Below, piece after piece: positions 8,277-17,696 of a stretch of DNA of 64,000 bases. Under the pieces are notes generated by a model, which did no database searches, was not told the DNA's origin, and saw nothing but the letters and a program-made list of their open reading frames with translations. A program made the translations under genes and the position numbers. The stretch's first letter is position 1. Each line of letters begins with the position of its first letter. The stretch spans positions 124,001 to 188,000 of the forward strand of contig SFIQ01000001.1 in the NCBI GenBank assembly GCA_004555265.1, read 5' to 3'. The DNA comes from Ruminococcus sp. Its GTDB lineage: Bacteria; Bacillota; Clostridia; Oscillospirales; Acutalibacteraceae.

Positions 8277-9278
8277 TTAACCGTTTGCCTTTTGGCTCAA
8301 GTACTGAATCAATTTATAAAATCTAAAATTCGTTTTGCGCAAAAGCATCAGTTTTTTGCTGAGTACAGCAGATTGCGCATAAACCTCCGGATTTAATTCA
8401 CGCACTTTTGCATCAAACGCCTTAAACTCGGCAATCCTTTTCTTATCATTCCAAGGAAAACTTGAATAAATGGTGCTTTGAGAACAAATCAACTGCGCGG
8501 CACGAAAATTGATATAAGCGACACTTGTCGGGTCGGCATCACTTTGCTTTTGATAATTCGCCGCAAATTCCAACACATGATAGCACACGCGCAAATGATC
8601 CTCAATATGCTTTTGGTAGCCGGACACGCTGACGCTTTGTGTACTTTGCGCTAAGCGGTACATATACACAAAGCAGTCAAAATAGGTTATCGTAGATACA
8701 TACGGTACAGGGAACAAAATATATTCCACATCTACATAAAAGCATTTTTCGTCCATACGGATTTTGTTTTCTTTTAAAATCGCTGTTTTAATAACGAGTG
8801 CATGCATAGGTAACTGCGTTTTTTTGGCGACCGCAGAAAAGTCCAATTCCGTATTCGCTTGAATATCGGAATAAACGATCGGTTTTGTCTCTTTGGTATC
8901 CTCATAGTATTCATAAAAATTGGTAAATACATAATCGGAATTGCAAGATTTTAATGCGCGAACCAGTTCAGCAAAGCCTTCGGTATTTACCCAATCATCA
9001 CCGTCAACCACTTTAAAAAACTTTCCGGTTGCTTCAGAAATACCGGTGTTAATGGTCGAACCGTGCCCGCCGTTTTCTTTGGAAACCAACCGAAAAGTCT
9101 GCGGATAACGGTTGACATACTCCGCGGCAATTTGCGGCGTAGAATCTTTTGAACCATCATCCACCACCAAAACCTCAATATCCTCTAAAACAGAATCATC
9201 CAAAAAAGAGGTTAAAGTGTCGGATAAATACTTCTCCACATTGTATGCCGGAATGACAACAGTCAAAATTTTTTCCAT
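8277..9278 (-). CDS. Family 2 glycosyltransferase (GT-A fold)
   Basis: This 333-aa protein starts with TVVIPAYNVEKYL and continues with VVDDGSKDST and DGDDWV, the nucleotide-sugar and metal-binding signature of GT2 enzymes. It should add one sugar to a lipid-linked repeat unit on the inner face of the membrane. The donor sugar cannot be predicted. The C-terminal part lacks clear membrane helices. It is the seventh gene of the glf-led operon, 12 bases after the preceding transferase. It is more distant from the other three GT2 proteins here, with a GGHGSTINTG segment in place of the usual GxGxARNxG. Confidence 0.9.
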   Translation of the reverse strand: MEKILTVVIPAYNVEKYLSDTLTSFLDDSVLEDIEVLVVDDGSKDSTPQIAAEYVNRYPQTFRLVSKENGGHGSTINTGISEATGKFFKVVDGDDWVNTEGFAELVRALKSCNSDYVFTNFYEYYEDTKETKPIVYSDIQANTELDFSAVAKKTQLPMHALVIKTAILKENKIRMDEKCFYVDVEYILFPVPYVSTITYFDCFVYMYRLAQSTQSVSVSGYQKHIEDHLRVCYHVLEFAANYQKQSDADPTSVAYINFRAAQLICSQSTIYSSFPWNDKKRIAEFKAFDAKVRELNPEVYAQSAVLSKKLMLLRKTNFRFYKLIQYLSQKANG

Positions 9279-9290
9279 ACAAACACCTCG

Positions 9291-10289
9291 TTATTTAAGA
9301 ATACGGTTGATATGAACAAAACATTTCAGCAGAAAATAGTTTTCTGAATACAATAAAGAAAATATCAACTTTTCCCGCTTGGACAACATGTCAAAATACG
9401 GATTCGTTTTAATATCATCCTTTGCAAGTTTCTGCAACAGATTTTTACGAAGCTCCATCAGAAACGGTTTTGTTTTTCCTTGAAAATTCATAATTTCTCT
9501 GCATGGCAAAAAATAACCGTGATAAATATACAACCAAAGCAGTTCTTGTTTGTATTGTTCATACAAACCGACTTCGCGAAAATAATCGGTTATGGAATCA
9601 ACCGCCTCCACTCGCTGCGCAACCGTTTTTTGGGGATTACCGTTATGCATAATGGAGTTTTCACGCAGCAAATATTTATACGGGAAATACTGACCGATAC
9701 AGTAAATCGAATTTGCCTTCGAATATAACTTCGGAATCGTTCGCAAATCTTCATACCAAGCTCTCGGCGGAAAGGTAATTCCGTCAAATAATGCTTTTTT
9801 ATACAGTTTATTCCAAGCACCGGGAGTGACCAGCAAAAGCTCCGGCGTATTTTTTAAAGAACAGCCTTTTTTGTCTGCCAAAGAAGCAGGAAAATCATAT
9901 GCAAAATCTACACGCCCGTCTTCATATACACGCTGAAAGCCGAACATCACAATATCCGCACGGTTTTCAAAAGAAGCCGAATAGGCTTTTTCAACCAAAT
10001 TCGACTCTATATAGTCATCCGAGTCAACAAAAAGCAAATATTCTGCCGTGGCTGCCCGAATCCCCGTATTCCTGGCAGCGCCCAACCCGCTGTTCTGTTG
10101 ATGAATGACGCGAATTCGCGCATCTTTTTCTGCATAACGGTCACATATCGCACCGCAACCGTCTGTAGAGCCATCGTCTACCAAAATGATTTCTAACTCC
10201 GTCTCGGTTTGATTGCAGATAGAGTCAATACATTTCGGCAGGTAGTTTTCCACATTATATACCGGCACGATAACACTAACTTTACACAT
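9291..10289 (-). CDS. Family 2 glycosyltransferase (GT-A fold)
   Basis: This 332-aa protein has the classical GT2 sequence: SVIVPVYNVENYL, LVDDGSTDG, GLGAARNTG and DSDDYI. It belongs to the large EpsJ/WaaB-like group of capsule and exopolysaccharide transferases, and its role is transfer of one sugar in repeat-unit assembly. It sits 15 bases after the polymerase gene in the same operon. Donor and acceptor cannot be inferred from the sequence. Confidence 0.92.
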   Translation of the reverse strand: MCKVSVIVPVYNVENYLPKCIDSICNQTETELEIILVDDGSTDGCGAICDRYAEKDARIRVIHQQNSGLGAARNTGIRAATAEYLLFVDSDDYIESNLVEKAYSASFENRADIVMFGFQRVYEDGRVDFAYDFPASLADKKGCSLKNTPELLLVTPGAWNKLYKKALFDGITFPPRAWYEDLRTIPKLYSKANSIYCIGQYFPYKYLLRENSIMHNGNPQKTVAQRVEAVDSITDYFREVGLYEQYKQELLWLYIYHGYFLPCREIMNFQGKTKPFLMELRKNLLQKLAKDDIKTNPYFDMLSKREKLIFSLLYSENYFLLKCFVHINRILK

Positions 10290-10304
10290 AGTTCCCTCTC
10301 AAAA

Positions 10305-11717
10305 TCAAGTTTTGTCTTTTTGTAAACTGTGCGTTAAATAACCCAAAGCTGACCAAAATAAGACCGTTGCTGCCGAGTTCAAATAAAGAACATCCAAAAC
10401 GAACATACAAGAGCACGCAAAAACGACCAAAACCGAAATAAGCGCGATCAAATAAACATTAGTACGGTTTTTCTCGATGAGAAGAAACCGCTTGATAATC
10501 AAAACCGCCACGGAAACAAAGAATGCCACAATCAGTAAAATACCGACAATACCCTGACTGACCAACACATCAATAAACATATTATGTGTTGAATCAAAAT
10601 CGCTTAAATCGTTATTGACAAGATATGTATTCGGCAACACATCTTTGGCATACGATGTAATATTTCGTTGAGACACGCCGAAAATCGGTGAAGTTCTCCA
10701 AATCTCAATGCCGCTTTTCCACAAACTGAAGCGACGGTTGCTGACATCGGATTCCGTATCGGCTTCATCTCTACCGGTAATCAGTACCAAATTTGAATCG
10801 TCAATGGAGGCGTCGGGATCTTGCATTTTTGCTTCTATAACTTTTTCAAGTGTAAAGTTATAGCCTTTTTTTAACAGTTGAGAGCCAAAGTAAAACACGA
10901 ACGAAAGAACAATCGCCATTATCAAACAAACCGTGTTTTTCAATATCGGCTTCAGCTTTTCTTTTTGAAAATCACGGGCGGATAAACACAGGAATAATGC
11001 ACAAGCAACACCAATTAACGCGCAAACCATACCGGTTCTTGAATCGCTTAGCATAATATAGAAATAATCTAAGATAATATTGACAGCCAAAAGTGCTTTT
11101 AAACCGCGGTTACTTTTCGGCTTCAGCGCCGCCCATGCGCAAATTGAAAGAACAACCGATGCCACACATAATACCGAACCGTTATTCGGGTCGGAATATA
11201 CGCCCCACAGTCTGCCCCAAACAAAACCGATAATCGTTTCGTTAAAACTGTATTGCCCAAACACGCCGTAATGTGCAAAAAACATACCGATGCTCACAAT
11301 ATTTGCAAGCAGTATGTAAACAGAAAAAACAACTGCTAAAATACAAAACTCACGCTGATATTCCTGAATATCACGCTTCTCGTCACACGCATACAGCAAT
11401 CCGAACTGCAATGTTGTCCAAATAAAGGATTGCAAACTTTCCGTTAAACCGTATTTACGGTTTAAAAATGCGGAAAACAGAATACTGCCGCAAAATAAAA
11501 CTAAAATCCAAAGTCCTTTGGTTCTAACAAAACGCTTAAAATGCACAGCGCGATATAAAAGCAGAACCGCACCGAATAAAACCAAAGCGTATGTGTAATA
11601 CCGCAACACCGGGTTGCCGACCATTAAATTTGTAAAGGAAAGCAAAACCAATAAGATATACAAAACTTTAAAAGCGGTTTCCGCCTTTGGAATAATTGTT
11701 TCTAACCGTTTCAGCAT
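10305..11717 (-). CDS. Wzy/O-antigen ligase-like polysaccharide polymerase
   Basis: This 470-aa polytopic membrane protein has about 10-12 hydrophobic helices and a large extracytoplasmic loop between about residues 280 and 380. It shows the O-antigen ligase/polymerase hallmarks DSRTGM before the loop and HNMFIDVLVSQGIVG after it. Its expected role is to join lipid-linked repeat units on the outer face of the membrane. Lying among glycosyltransferases downstream of glf, it is the likely polymerase of this polysaccharide. No Wzx-type flippase is seen in the operon, so that function must be encoded elsewhere. Confidence 0.85.
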   Translation of the reverse strand: MLKRLETIIPKAETAFKVLYILLVLLSFTNLMVGNPVLRYYTYALVLFGAVLLLYRAVHFKRFVRTKGLWILVLFCGSILFSAFLNRKYGLTESLQSFIWTTLQFGLLYACDEKRDIQEYQREFCILAVVFSVYILLANIVSIGMFFAHYGVFGQYSFNETIIGFVWGRLWGVYSDPNNGSVLCVASVVLSICAWAALKPKSNRGLKALLAVNIILDYFYIMLSDSRTGMVCALIGVACALFLCLSARDFQKEKLKPILKNTVCLIMAIVLSFVFYFGSQLLKKGYNFTLEKVIEAKMQDPDASIDDSNLVLITGRDEADTESDVSNRRFSLWKSGIEIWRTSPIFGVSQRNITSYAKDVLPNTYLVNNDLSDFDSTHNMFIDVLVSQGIVGILLIVAFFVSVAVLIIKRFLLIEKNRTNVYLIALISVLVVFACSCMFVLDVLYLNSAATVLFWSALGYLTHSLQKDKT

Positions 11718-11737
11718 ATGAACAAGTACCTACCCTT

Positions 11738-12874
11738 TCACACAACGTTTTCACAAAAATAATCGGTTACCTCTGCAACCGTGTCAAAAATATCATACCC
11801 CTTATTTTTTACACAATCCGCATATCGTGCACGTTCCAAATTTCGTGTCAAAAGTGTTTGAATTTCCTTTGCCCAAGCGGCTGCGCTTTGTTCCAAAGAC
11901 AAAAAAGAAACTATGTCTGTTATAGCGCACTCTTTCGGGATTGTATCCGAAAGCAAGCACGGTACGCCGGCAGCCTGTGCTTCCACTACAGTTAAAGGTA
12001 AACCCTCATACAAAGAAGGCATACAGAACAAATCCATACCCTGTAGCAAATCAGCAAAATCAGAACGAAATCCCAAAAAACGAACCTTTTGGCTGATGCC
12101 GAGCGCCTTTGCTTTTTCTTCCATAGCGGTTTGCAACTCACCCTCACCCGCCAACAGTAAAATGCAATCGGGCAAGTCGCGACAAACTTCGCAAAAAATT
12201 TCCAAAAGAAAAGTATGATTTTTCGCTTCGCAGAATCTCCCCGCATGACCGAGGACCGGCTGCGACGCAAAAATACCTAAACTTTCGCGAATAGCCGCAC
12301 GTTTTTCGGCGTTAAAACGAAACTGCGAAGTATCCGTCCCATTGCGCACGATATGAATGGGTTTGTCCGTGTTCTTAAACAACCATTTCCCTGCCGCCTG
12401 CGAACACGCAAAGCAAATATCCGTTGCACGCATAAGTTTTGGGTAATTGATTTTGTCCAAAACGGAATGAATCGGGCGCACAAGCGGATTGCTTTCAAAA
12501 GCCGTGCCGTGACTGTGGCAAATGATTTTTGCGTTCGTGTATTTCTTCGCAAGTGTTACCGGCAAGCAGTTACTCGCCGAAGATAAATGATACCAAATAA
12601 AATCATACTCTTCTGCATGTGCTTTATAAAATTCTGTTAATTCGGTGTAGTTTTTAATCGGATTCACACCGCGTCTTGTGATATGATACACCGGAATCCC
12701 GAACGACTGAATTTCTGACTCATACACGCATTTCGGGCAAAAAGTCAATAAAGAAAATTGAACCTTTTCCCGATCGGTATTGCGAAAAAAATGCATAAGA
12801 AGCGATTCAATACCGCCCTTTTGCGGAGACATACCGATAACCAAAACACGGACCGAGTTGTTTTGCATAAGCAT
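11738..12874 (-). CDS. Family 4 glycosyltransferase (GT-B fold, EpsF-like)
   Basis: This 378-aa protein has a GT-B fold. The N-terminal domain carries the GGIES motif (QKGGIESLLMHF). The C-terminal donor domain contains GHAGRFCEAKNH and the EX7E-type segment PSLYEGLPLTVVEAQAAG, where the first Glu and the later Glu contact the donor. It resembles EpsF-type transferases of exopolysaccharide loci and should be a retaining enzyme using a nucleotide-sugar donor in the cytoplasm. It is spaced 11-20 bases from its operon neighbours. Confidence 0.9.
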   Translation of the reverse strand: MLMQNNSVRVLVIGMSPQKGGIESLLMHFFRNTDREKVQFSLLTFCPKCVYESEIQSFGIPVYHITRRGVNPIKNYTELTEFYKAHAEEYDFIWYHLSSASNCLPVTLAKKYTNAKIICHSHGTAFESNPLVRPIHSVLDKINYPKLMRATDICFACSQAAGKWLFKNTDKPIHIVRNGTDTSQFRFNAEKRAAIRESLGIFASQPVLGHAGRFCEAKNHTFLLEIFCEVCRDLPDCILLLAGEGELQTAMEEKAKALGISQKVRFLGFRSDFADLLQGMDLFCMPSLYEGLPLTVVEAQAAGVPCLLSDTIPKECAITDIVSFLSLEQSAAAWAKEIQTLLTRNLERARYADCVKNKGYDIFDTVAEVTDYFCENVV

Positions 12875-12885
12875 TCACCTTTAAC

Positions 12886-13950
12886 TTATTTCATTTTATC
12901 AAACAATGCCGGCATTGTGGTTTTTACGAAATATATGAACCGCGCAACTGCGCAACACATAAAACTGCATTTGTTCTTGAAGAAAATATTCAAAATCCCC
13001 TGTAACGAAGCACCCACCGACAAATAATCGCGAAGAGAAAGATATAATTCACCGCTGAAAACAGTTTTAAGCCAAGTGATTCTCTGTTTTACGCACATGT
13101 GTGCCTGCGGATTGCAGTTTCGCTCCAATGCTGAAAATGTGTAACGAGAAAACAACTGCGCCAACATTGTTTTTGCTGAATCGTCATACTGTTCCCAACG
13201 CATTTGTTGTTCTTGCAACAGTCGTATTTTTTTCATATGCAACGCATAATAGTCCGGCACAAATTTGGCTGTTCTGCTGTGCGTATCCAAAACACGGCGA
13301 TAGCGATAATACGGCTTATCTAACACAACCAAACTGCTTATGTTTTGAAAATATGCTACATTGAAGAATAAGTCCTCTAAAAGTGCCGCTTCTTCGTAAC
13401 GAAGTTGGATTTCCCGCAAATACGATAATTTGTAAAACTTATTACAAGCATAACCGTATAAAGTACTTTTTTCCAAATCCAAAATATACGCGCGCAGATC
13501 AGCGGCGTTTTGGAAAGAATGCGAATCGGTTACAACCGGTTTTTCAGAAAGAAGAACACCGTTTGAATCATACAAATCCTCTTGCATTCCGAAAACAACA
13601 ACCTGCGCGGCATTTTCTTGTAAAGCCGAATACACATCAGCCAGCAGCGTTTCCGCAACCGTATCATCAGAGTCCATAAACATCAAATACTCCCCTGAGG
13701 CGGCATCTGCACCGATATTTCGTGCATTGCTCACGCCCCCGTTCATCGGAAGCATCATCAAATGAACACGCGCATCTTTGTTCGCAAGCGCTTCACACAG
13801 TTGCGCGGAAGAATCCGTTGAGCAATCGTCAATCAGCAAAAGTTCGAAATTCTCATATGTCTGATTTAAAACACTTTGCACTGCTTGCGTCAAATATTTC
13901 TCAACATTATACACCGGCATTACTATGCTAAAAAATGGATTTTCCTGCAT
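12886..13950 (-). CDS. Family 2 glycosyltransferase (GT-A fold)
   Basis: This 354-aa protein has FSIVMPVYNVEKYL, LIDDCSTDSS, GGVSNARNIG and DSDDTV motifs of GT2. The rest is an uncharacterised C-terminal region of about 230 residues, ending in a hydrophobic segment that may touch the membrane. It should contribute one glycosidic bond to the repeat unit. It lies 12 bases after the preceding transferase gene. Confidence 0.92.
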   Translation of the reverse strand: MQENPFFSIVMPVYNVEKYLTQAVQSVLNQTYENFELLLIDDCSTDSSAQLCEALANKDARVHLMMLPMNGGVSNARNIGADAASGEYLMFMDSDDTVAETLLADVYSALQENAAQVVVFGMQEDLYDSNGVLLSEKPVVTDSHSFQNAADLRAYILDLEKSTLYGYACNKFYKLSYLREIQLRYEEAALLEDLFFNVAYFQNISSLVVLDKPYYRYRRVLDTHSRTAKFVPDYYALHMKKIRLLQEQQMRWEQYDDSAKTMLAQLFSRYTFSALERNCNPQAHMCVKQRITWLKTVFSGELYLSLRDYLSVGASLQGILNIFFKNKCSFMCCAVARFIYFVKTTMPALFDKMK

Positions 13951-13962
13951 ATTTTACCTCAA

Positions 13963-15021
13963 TTACCGTTTCGCCTTTAACGAAGCAAACAGTTTCACAT
14001 TGCCGGATTTCACCTTGGAAATGACGCGCCCCTCTAAATAAGTCAAACCGGCGCTTTGCATTTTGATCGGCACCAGCATCAACTTCATATAGGACGACTG
14101 TGCGTGCATAACCGGCAACAACGCCTTCACCTTTTCATTAGAAATAATTTTGCGAATTTCGGCCTTTTTCTCTTTCGCGGACAAGGTGCAACTTTTATTC
14201 GTCACATTCTCCACACAGCCGATCACGCGCTCAATATAACGGCGTGCCAAGAACTCTCGGCTGTTTTCGTCATCAACACCCCAGTGCTGATATAAATCGA
14301 CCATCCAGCCGTGCTCTTCTTCGCGCTTTTCATACATATCACTTCTGTATTTTGTCGTTTCGGACTCCGCGCGTTTGCGTATGAAATGATAATACTTTCC
14401 GGGAATCACCACAACCCGTTCAACATCACGCAATACGCTTAAATTGAACGGAAAATCATCCCAAAATGTATTCGGAAAATACAGTTTGTTTTCGCGGATA
14501 TAATCGCCCGAATACAGTTTATTCCACGGTGTATATAAAAGGTTTTGATCGAACAGCCGATATGCGTCCTCGCGGAATTCACGCTGTGAAGCATACACTT
14601 TGCCATCCACACCCTGCTCCTGTGTATATTTTTCCGTGTCGGAATAATAGGTGTCAATATAATAACCGGAAACGACCAACTGCGCATTATGCTCTTCTGC
14701 CGCCGCGACCATATCGGCAAGCATCGTCGGCTCGGCGAAATCATCGGAATCCATAAAATAAAAATATTTCCCGTTTGCTTGGTCGATCGCAACATTGCGT
14801 GCACTCGGCGCACCGCCGTTTTCTTTGTGAATGACATGAATACGACTGTCTTTCTCGGCATATGCGTCGCAAATTACGCCGCTTCTGTCTTTCGTGCCGT
14901 CATCCACAGCAAACATTTCCCAATCGGTGAAGGTTTGATTTTGTATACTCTCAATCGCGGCGCCGACATAGTCCTCGACCCCGTACACAGGCATAATCAC
15001 ACTGACAGTTACAGGTTTCAA
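13963..15021 (-). CDS. Family 2 glycosyltransferase (GT-A fold), TTG start
   Basis: This 352-aa protein has VSVIMPVYGVEDYV, AVDDGTKDRS, GGAPSARNVA and DSDDFA motifs of GT2. I chose TTG 15021 because GGAG lies 9 bases upstream (15031-15034) and the protein then starts directly at the conserved beta-strand. An ATG at 15063 would add 14 residues without a ribosome-binding site. It is the second gene after glf, about 107 bases downstream of it, so the polysaccharide operon probably runs through. Confidence 0.88.
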   Translation of the reverse strand: MKPVTVSVIMPVYGVEDYVGAAIESIQNQTFTDWEMFAVDDGTKDRSGVICDAYAEKDSRIHVIHKENGGAPSARNVAIDQANGKYFYFMDSDDFAEPTMLADMVAAAEEHNAQLVVSGYYIDTYYSDTEKYTQEQGVDGKVYASQREFREDAYRLFDQNLLYTPWNKLYSGDYIRENKLYFPNTFWDDFPFNLSVLRDVERVVVIPGKYYHFIRKRAESETTKYRSDMYEKREEEHGWMVDLYQHWGVDDENSREFLARRYIERVIGCVENVTNKSCTLSAKEKKAEIRKIISNEKVKALLPVMHAQSSYMKLMLVPIKMQSAGLTYLEGRVISKVKSGNVKLFASLKAKR

Positions 15022-15128
15022 AAACAGACACTCCTTTTTGTTGTGTTTCCAAAACTGCCGCAAAACCTTTTTACAGCAAAAATCAAGTTATTATAGCATT
15101 ATACGACCGGATTTTCAACCCTTCGATT

Positions 15129-16226
15129 TTACAGCACACGGTCACAAAGCGCAAGTGCCGCTTCCACGCATTTATCCATATCATAGTACTTATACTGCGC
15201 CAATCTGCCGCCGAATAAAATCTTGGTTTCGTTTGCCGCTAAATCCGCATACTTTTGATATAATTCTGTATTTTTCGCGTCGTTAATCGGATAGTACGGC
15301 TCCATACCCGCTACCCAATCCGCAGGATATTCTTTGGTGATAATGGTTTTTTCCTGCGTACCGAAGGCAAAATGCTTATGCTCAATAACGCGGGTATACG
15401 GTATTTCACGCTCGGTGTAATTCACAACGGCAACGCCCTGATAATTCTGCATATCCAAAGTTTCATTTTCAAACCGCAGGCTTCTGTACCCAAGCTCACC
15501 GTAACAATAGTCATAAAAAGCGTCAATCATACCGGTATATAAGCATGTATCTGCCATGGCAAGATATTTTTCTTTGTCTGAGAAGAAATCGGTATTCAGT
15601 AAAACGTCACAGCCGTCAATCAGCTTTTCTACCAAAGCCGTATATCCTTCAACCGGAATACCCTGGTAACGGTCATTAAAATAATTATTATTATAGGTAT
15701 AGCGCACAGGCAAGCGTTTGATAATAAACGCAGGCAAATCCTTACAGTCGCGTCCCCATTGCTTTTCGGTATACCCCTTAATCAGCTTTGTGTAGACCTC
15801 TCTGCCGACAAGACTGATGGCCTGTTCTTCCAAATTCTGCGGCTCGCCTTTGATTTCGCCGCGCTGTGCTTCAATAATCTCTTGCGCTTGTTGCGGCGTG
15901 GAAATTTGAAACATTTTGCTGAATGTGTTCATATTAAACGGCAAATTGTAAATCTCGCCTTTATAATTTGCGATCGGCGCATTGATGAAATTATTGAATT
16001 CCACAAACTGATTGACATACTCCCACACGCGCTTGTTGCTTGTATGGAATATATGCGCGCCGTATTTATGCACCAAAATATCCTCTTGCAATTCGCAGTA
16101 GATATTGCCGCCGATATGATTTCTTTTTTCGATAAACAGCACACTTTTGCCTTTTTTTTGCGCCTCATGGGCAAATACAGCGCCGAACAAACCACAGCCG
16201 ACAATTAAATAATCATACTGTTTCAT
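15129..16226 (-). CDS. glf: UDP-galactopyranose mutase
   Basis: This 365-aa flavoenzyme (normal length) converts UDP-galactopyranose to UDP-galactofuranose, the donor for galactofuranose in surface glycans. The N-terminal dinucleotide fold reads VGCGLFGA, followed by the family segments IGGN and YGAHIFHT and, near the C-terminus, GGRLAQYKYYDMD. AAAGGAG lies just before ATG 16226. As the first gene of the operon it predicts that the polysaccharide contains galactofuranose. Confidence 0.96.
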   Translation of the reverse strand: MKQYDYLIVGCGLFGAVFAHEAQKKGKSVLFIEKRNHIGGNIYCELQEDILVHKYGAHIFHTSNKRVWEYVNQFVEFNNFINAPIANYKGEIYNLPFNMNTFSKMFQISTPQQAQEIIEAQRGEIKGEPQNLEEQAISLVGREVYTKLIKGYTEKQWGRDCKDLPAFIIKRLPVRYTYNNNYFNDRYQGIPVEGYTALVEKLIDGCDVLLNTDFFSDKEKYLAMADTCLYTGMIDAFYDYCYGELGYRSLRFENETLDMQNYQGVAVVNYTEREIPYTRVIEHKHFAFGTQEKTIITKEYPADWVAGMEPYYPINDAKNTELYQKYADLAANETKILFGGRLAQYKYYDMDKCVEAALALCDRVL

Positions 16227-16261
16227 AGTTTTCTCCTTTGCTATTACAAATGATTTTATTT

Positions 16262-16270
16262 ATTATAACA
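16262..16270 (-). promoter_or_regulatory. Extended -10 promoter of the polysaccharide operon
   Basis: The minus-strand sequence TGTTATAAT is a TGn-extended -10 element. A weak TTTTCA sits 17 bases upstream as a possible -35. It lies about 36 bases before the glf start, between divergent genes. The same nine bases recur before tig. Confidence 0.5.
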
Positions 16271-16392
16271 TTGTTTTCACAAAATGAAAAGTGCTTCGTA
16301 CAAAAACATTAAATTTAATAAATTCTGCAAAAAGGAATGGATATTCCGAACAATTTATGGTAGTATTATGTTTTGCAGGAGGTGTGTTTGAA

Positions 16393-17154
16393 TTGAAAAC
16401 CGAGGAATTGCTCAGTATGTCGTTAGATATCGGCGAAAGAATGCTGATAAGCGGTGCGGAAATCAGCCGTGTGGAAGATTCCGTACAACGCATCTTAATG
16501 ACATATGATGTGAAACGCGCCGATGTTTTTACGATAACTTCCAGCATTATTGCAACAGTGACCGATGCGCAAGGACAAACCCTAACCCAAACAAGACGCA
16601 TACACAAATATACAACCAATTTAGACAAATTACACAGTTTAAACGCGTTGTCCAGAAAGATTTGTGCCGATAAGCCTGCGTTGCAATATATCCTCAGCGA
16701 AATACAACGGATTGATAGCGCAGAACGCTACCCGTTTTGGATAGAGTGTGTTGCCTTCGCGCTGATTGCCGGCTCGTTCACCCTGTTTTTCGGCGGAAAT
16801 CTATTAGATGCCGTCGCCGCCGCATTGCTCGGCGCTTTACTCAAAGCCGTGGTCTATTGCATTGACCGCACACAGGTAAATATGGTGTTCGCCAATGTGG
16901 TGTCCTCATTTATTTTGTGTGCGCTCACCTTTCTTTGCGTTGCCTTCGGCTTTGGTCAGCATGCCGACAAAATTATTATCGGCAATATTATGCTGCTCAT
17001 ACCGGGTATTGCCATGACAAATTCCATTCGGGACATCATCAGCGGCGATATTATGGCAGGGATTCTTCGTTTTTGCGAAGCGGTTGTCATTGCCATCGGC
17101 ATTGCCGCAGGATATATCCTTGCCGCGCTGTTGTTTGGGGGGCTGATAGAATGA
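16393..17154 (+). CDS. Threonine/serine exporter family protein, N-terminal half (ThrE_1/DUF1212)
   Basis: This 253-aa protein has a soluble N-terminal part with the family pattern ISGAEISRVEDS, then about five membrane helices. In actinobacterial ThrE, this half and the next gene's product are one polypeptide; here they are two proteins. I selected TTG 16393 because AGGAGGTG lies 8 bases before it (16377-16384). An open frame reaches back to 16291 but has no Shine-Dalgarno. The stop overlaps the next ATG (ATGA), so the two halves are translationally coupled and probably form a complex. The transported substrate is uncertain. Confidence 0.82.
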   Translation: MKTEELLSMSLDIGERMLISGAEISRVEDSVQRILMTYDVKRADVFTITSSIIATVTDAQGQTLTQTRRIHKYTTNLDKLHSLNALSRKICADKPALQYILSEIQRIDSAERYPFWIECVAFALIAGSFTLFFGGNLLDAVAAALLGALLKAVVYCIDRTQVNMVFANVVSSFILCALTFLCVAFGFGQHADKIIIGNIMLLIPGIAMTNSIRDIISGDIMAGILRFCEAVVIAIGIAAGYILAALLFGGLIE

Positions 17155-17627
17155 GTACGATGGAAATTATAACACAAATTGTGACCGCCTTTCTCGGGTC
17201 GCTCGGTTTCTCCGTTTTATTCAATTTACGGCGAACCAAGTTGTTGATCGCCGCACTCGGCGGAATGCTCTCTTGGGGCTTATTTTTACTGCTCGGGCTT
17301 TGGTTTACAAGTGAACCGTTACGGTATTTTTTCGCCGCCGCCTTTGTAACCGTTTATGCTGAAATTTTTGCCAGAATAAAAAAGACGCCGACTACATCTT
17401 ACCTTGTACCGGGTTTTATCCCGATGATTCCGGGCGGCGCGCTGTACAGCACGATGAAATTTGCATTGAATACGGATTGGCAATTATTCGGAAATGCCGC
17501 GATATACACCTTGCAAATCGCGCTTTGCATCACAGCGGGTATTGTGGTGGTTTCTTCCGGAATGCGCATGATTGTAGCAGCGTATCGGTACCTGCGCAAC
17601 CGTTTCGACACACAGAAAAAATTTTGA
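17151..17627 (+). CDS. Threonine/serine exporter family protein, C-terminal half (ThrE_2/DUF3815)
   Basis: This 158-aa, four- to five-helix membrane protein contains the conserved segment LVPGFIPMIPGGALYSTM of the second ThrE domain. It begins within the stop codon of the preceding gene (ATGA overlap). It should pair with that protein to form the full exporter. A longer frame upstream lies inside the preceding gene and has no independent start signal. Confidence 0.85.
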   Translation: MSTMEIITQIVTAFLGSLGFSVLFNLRRTKLLIAALGGMLSWGLFLLLGLWFTSEPLRYFFAAAFVTVYAEIFARIKKTPTTSYLVPGFIPMIPGGALYSTMKFALNTDWQLFGNAAIYTLQIALCITAGIVVVSSGMRMIVAAYRYLRNRFDTQKKF

Positions 17628-17696
17628 AAAACGCTTCCTTTTTGCTTCGACATGTACTATAATACTGCTGATATTTTATGAATACGGGACACTGTG

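Noticed and set aside
11696..12874. Prophage or insertion sequence in the glycosyltransferase cluster
   Set aside because: No transposase, integrase, terminal repeat or target duplication is seen. The variation is normal for such loci.
16227..16392. Riboswitch between glf and the ThrE-like genes
   Set aside because: The region is AT-rich with no conserved aptamer-like structure that I can recognise.
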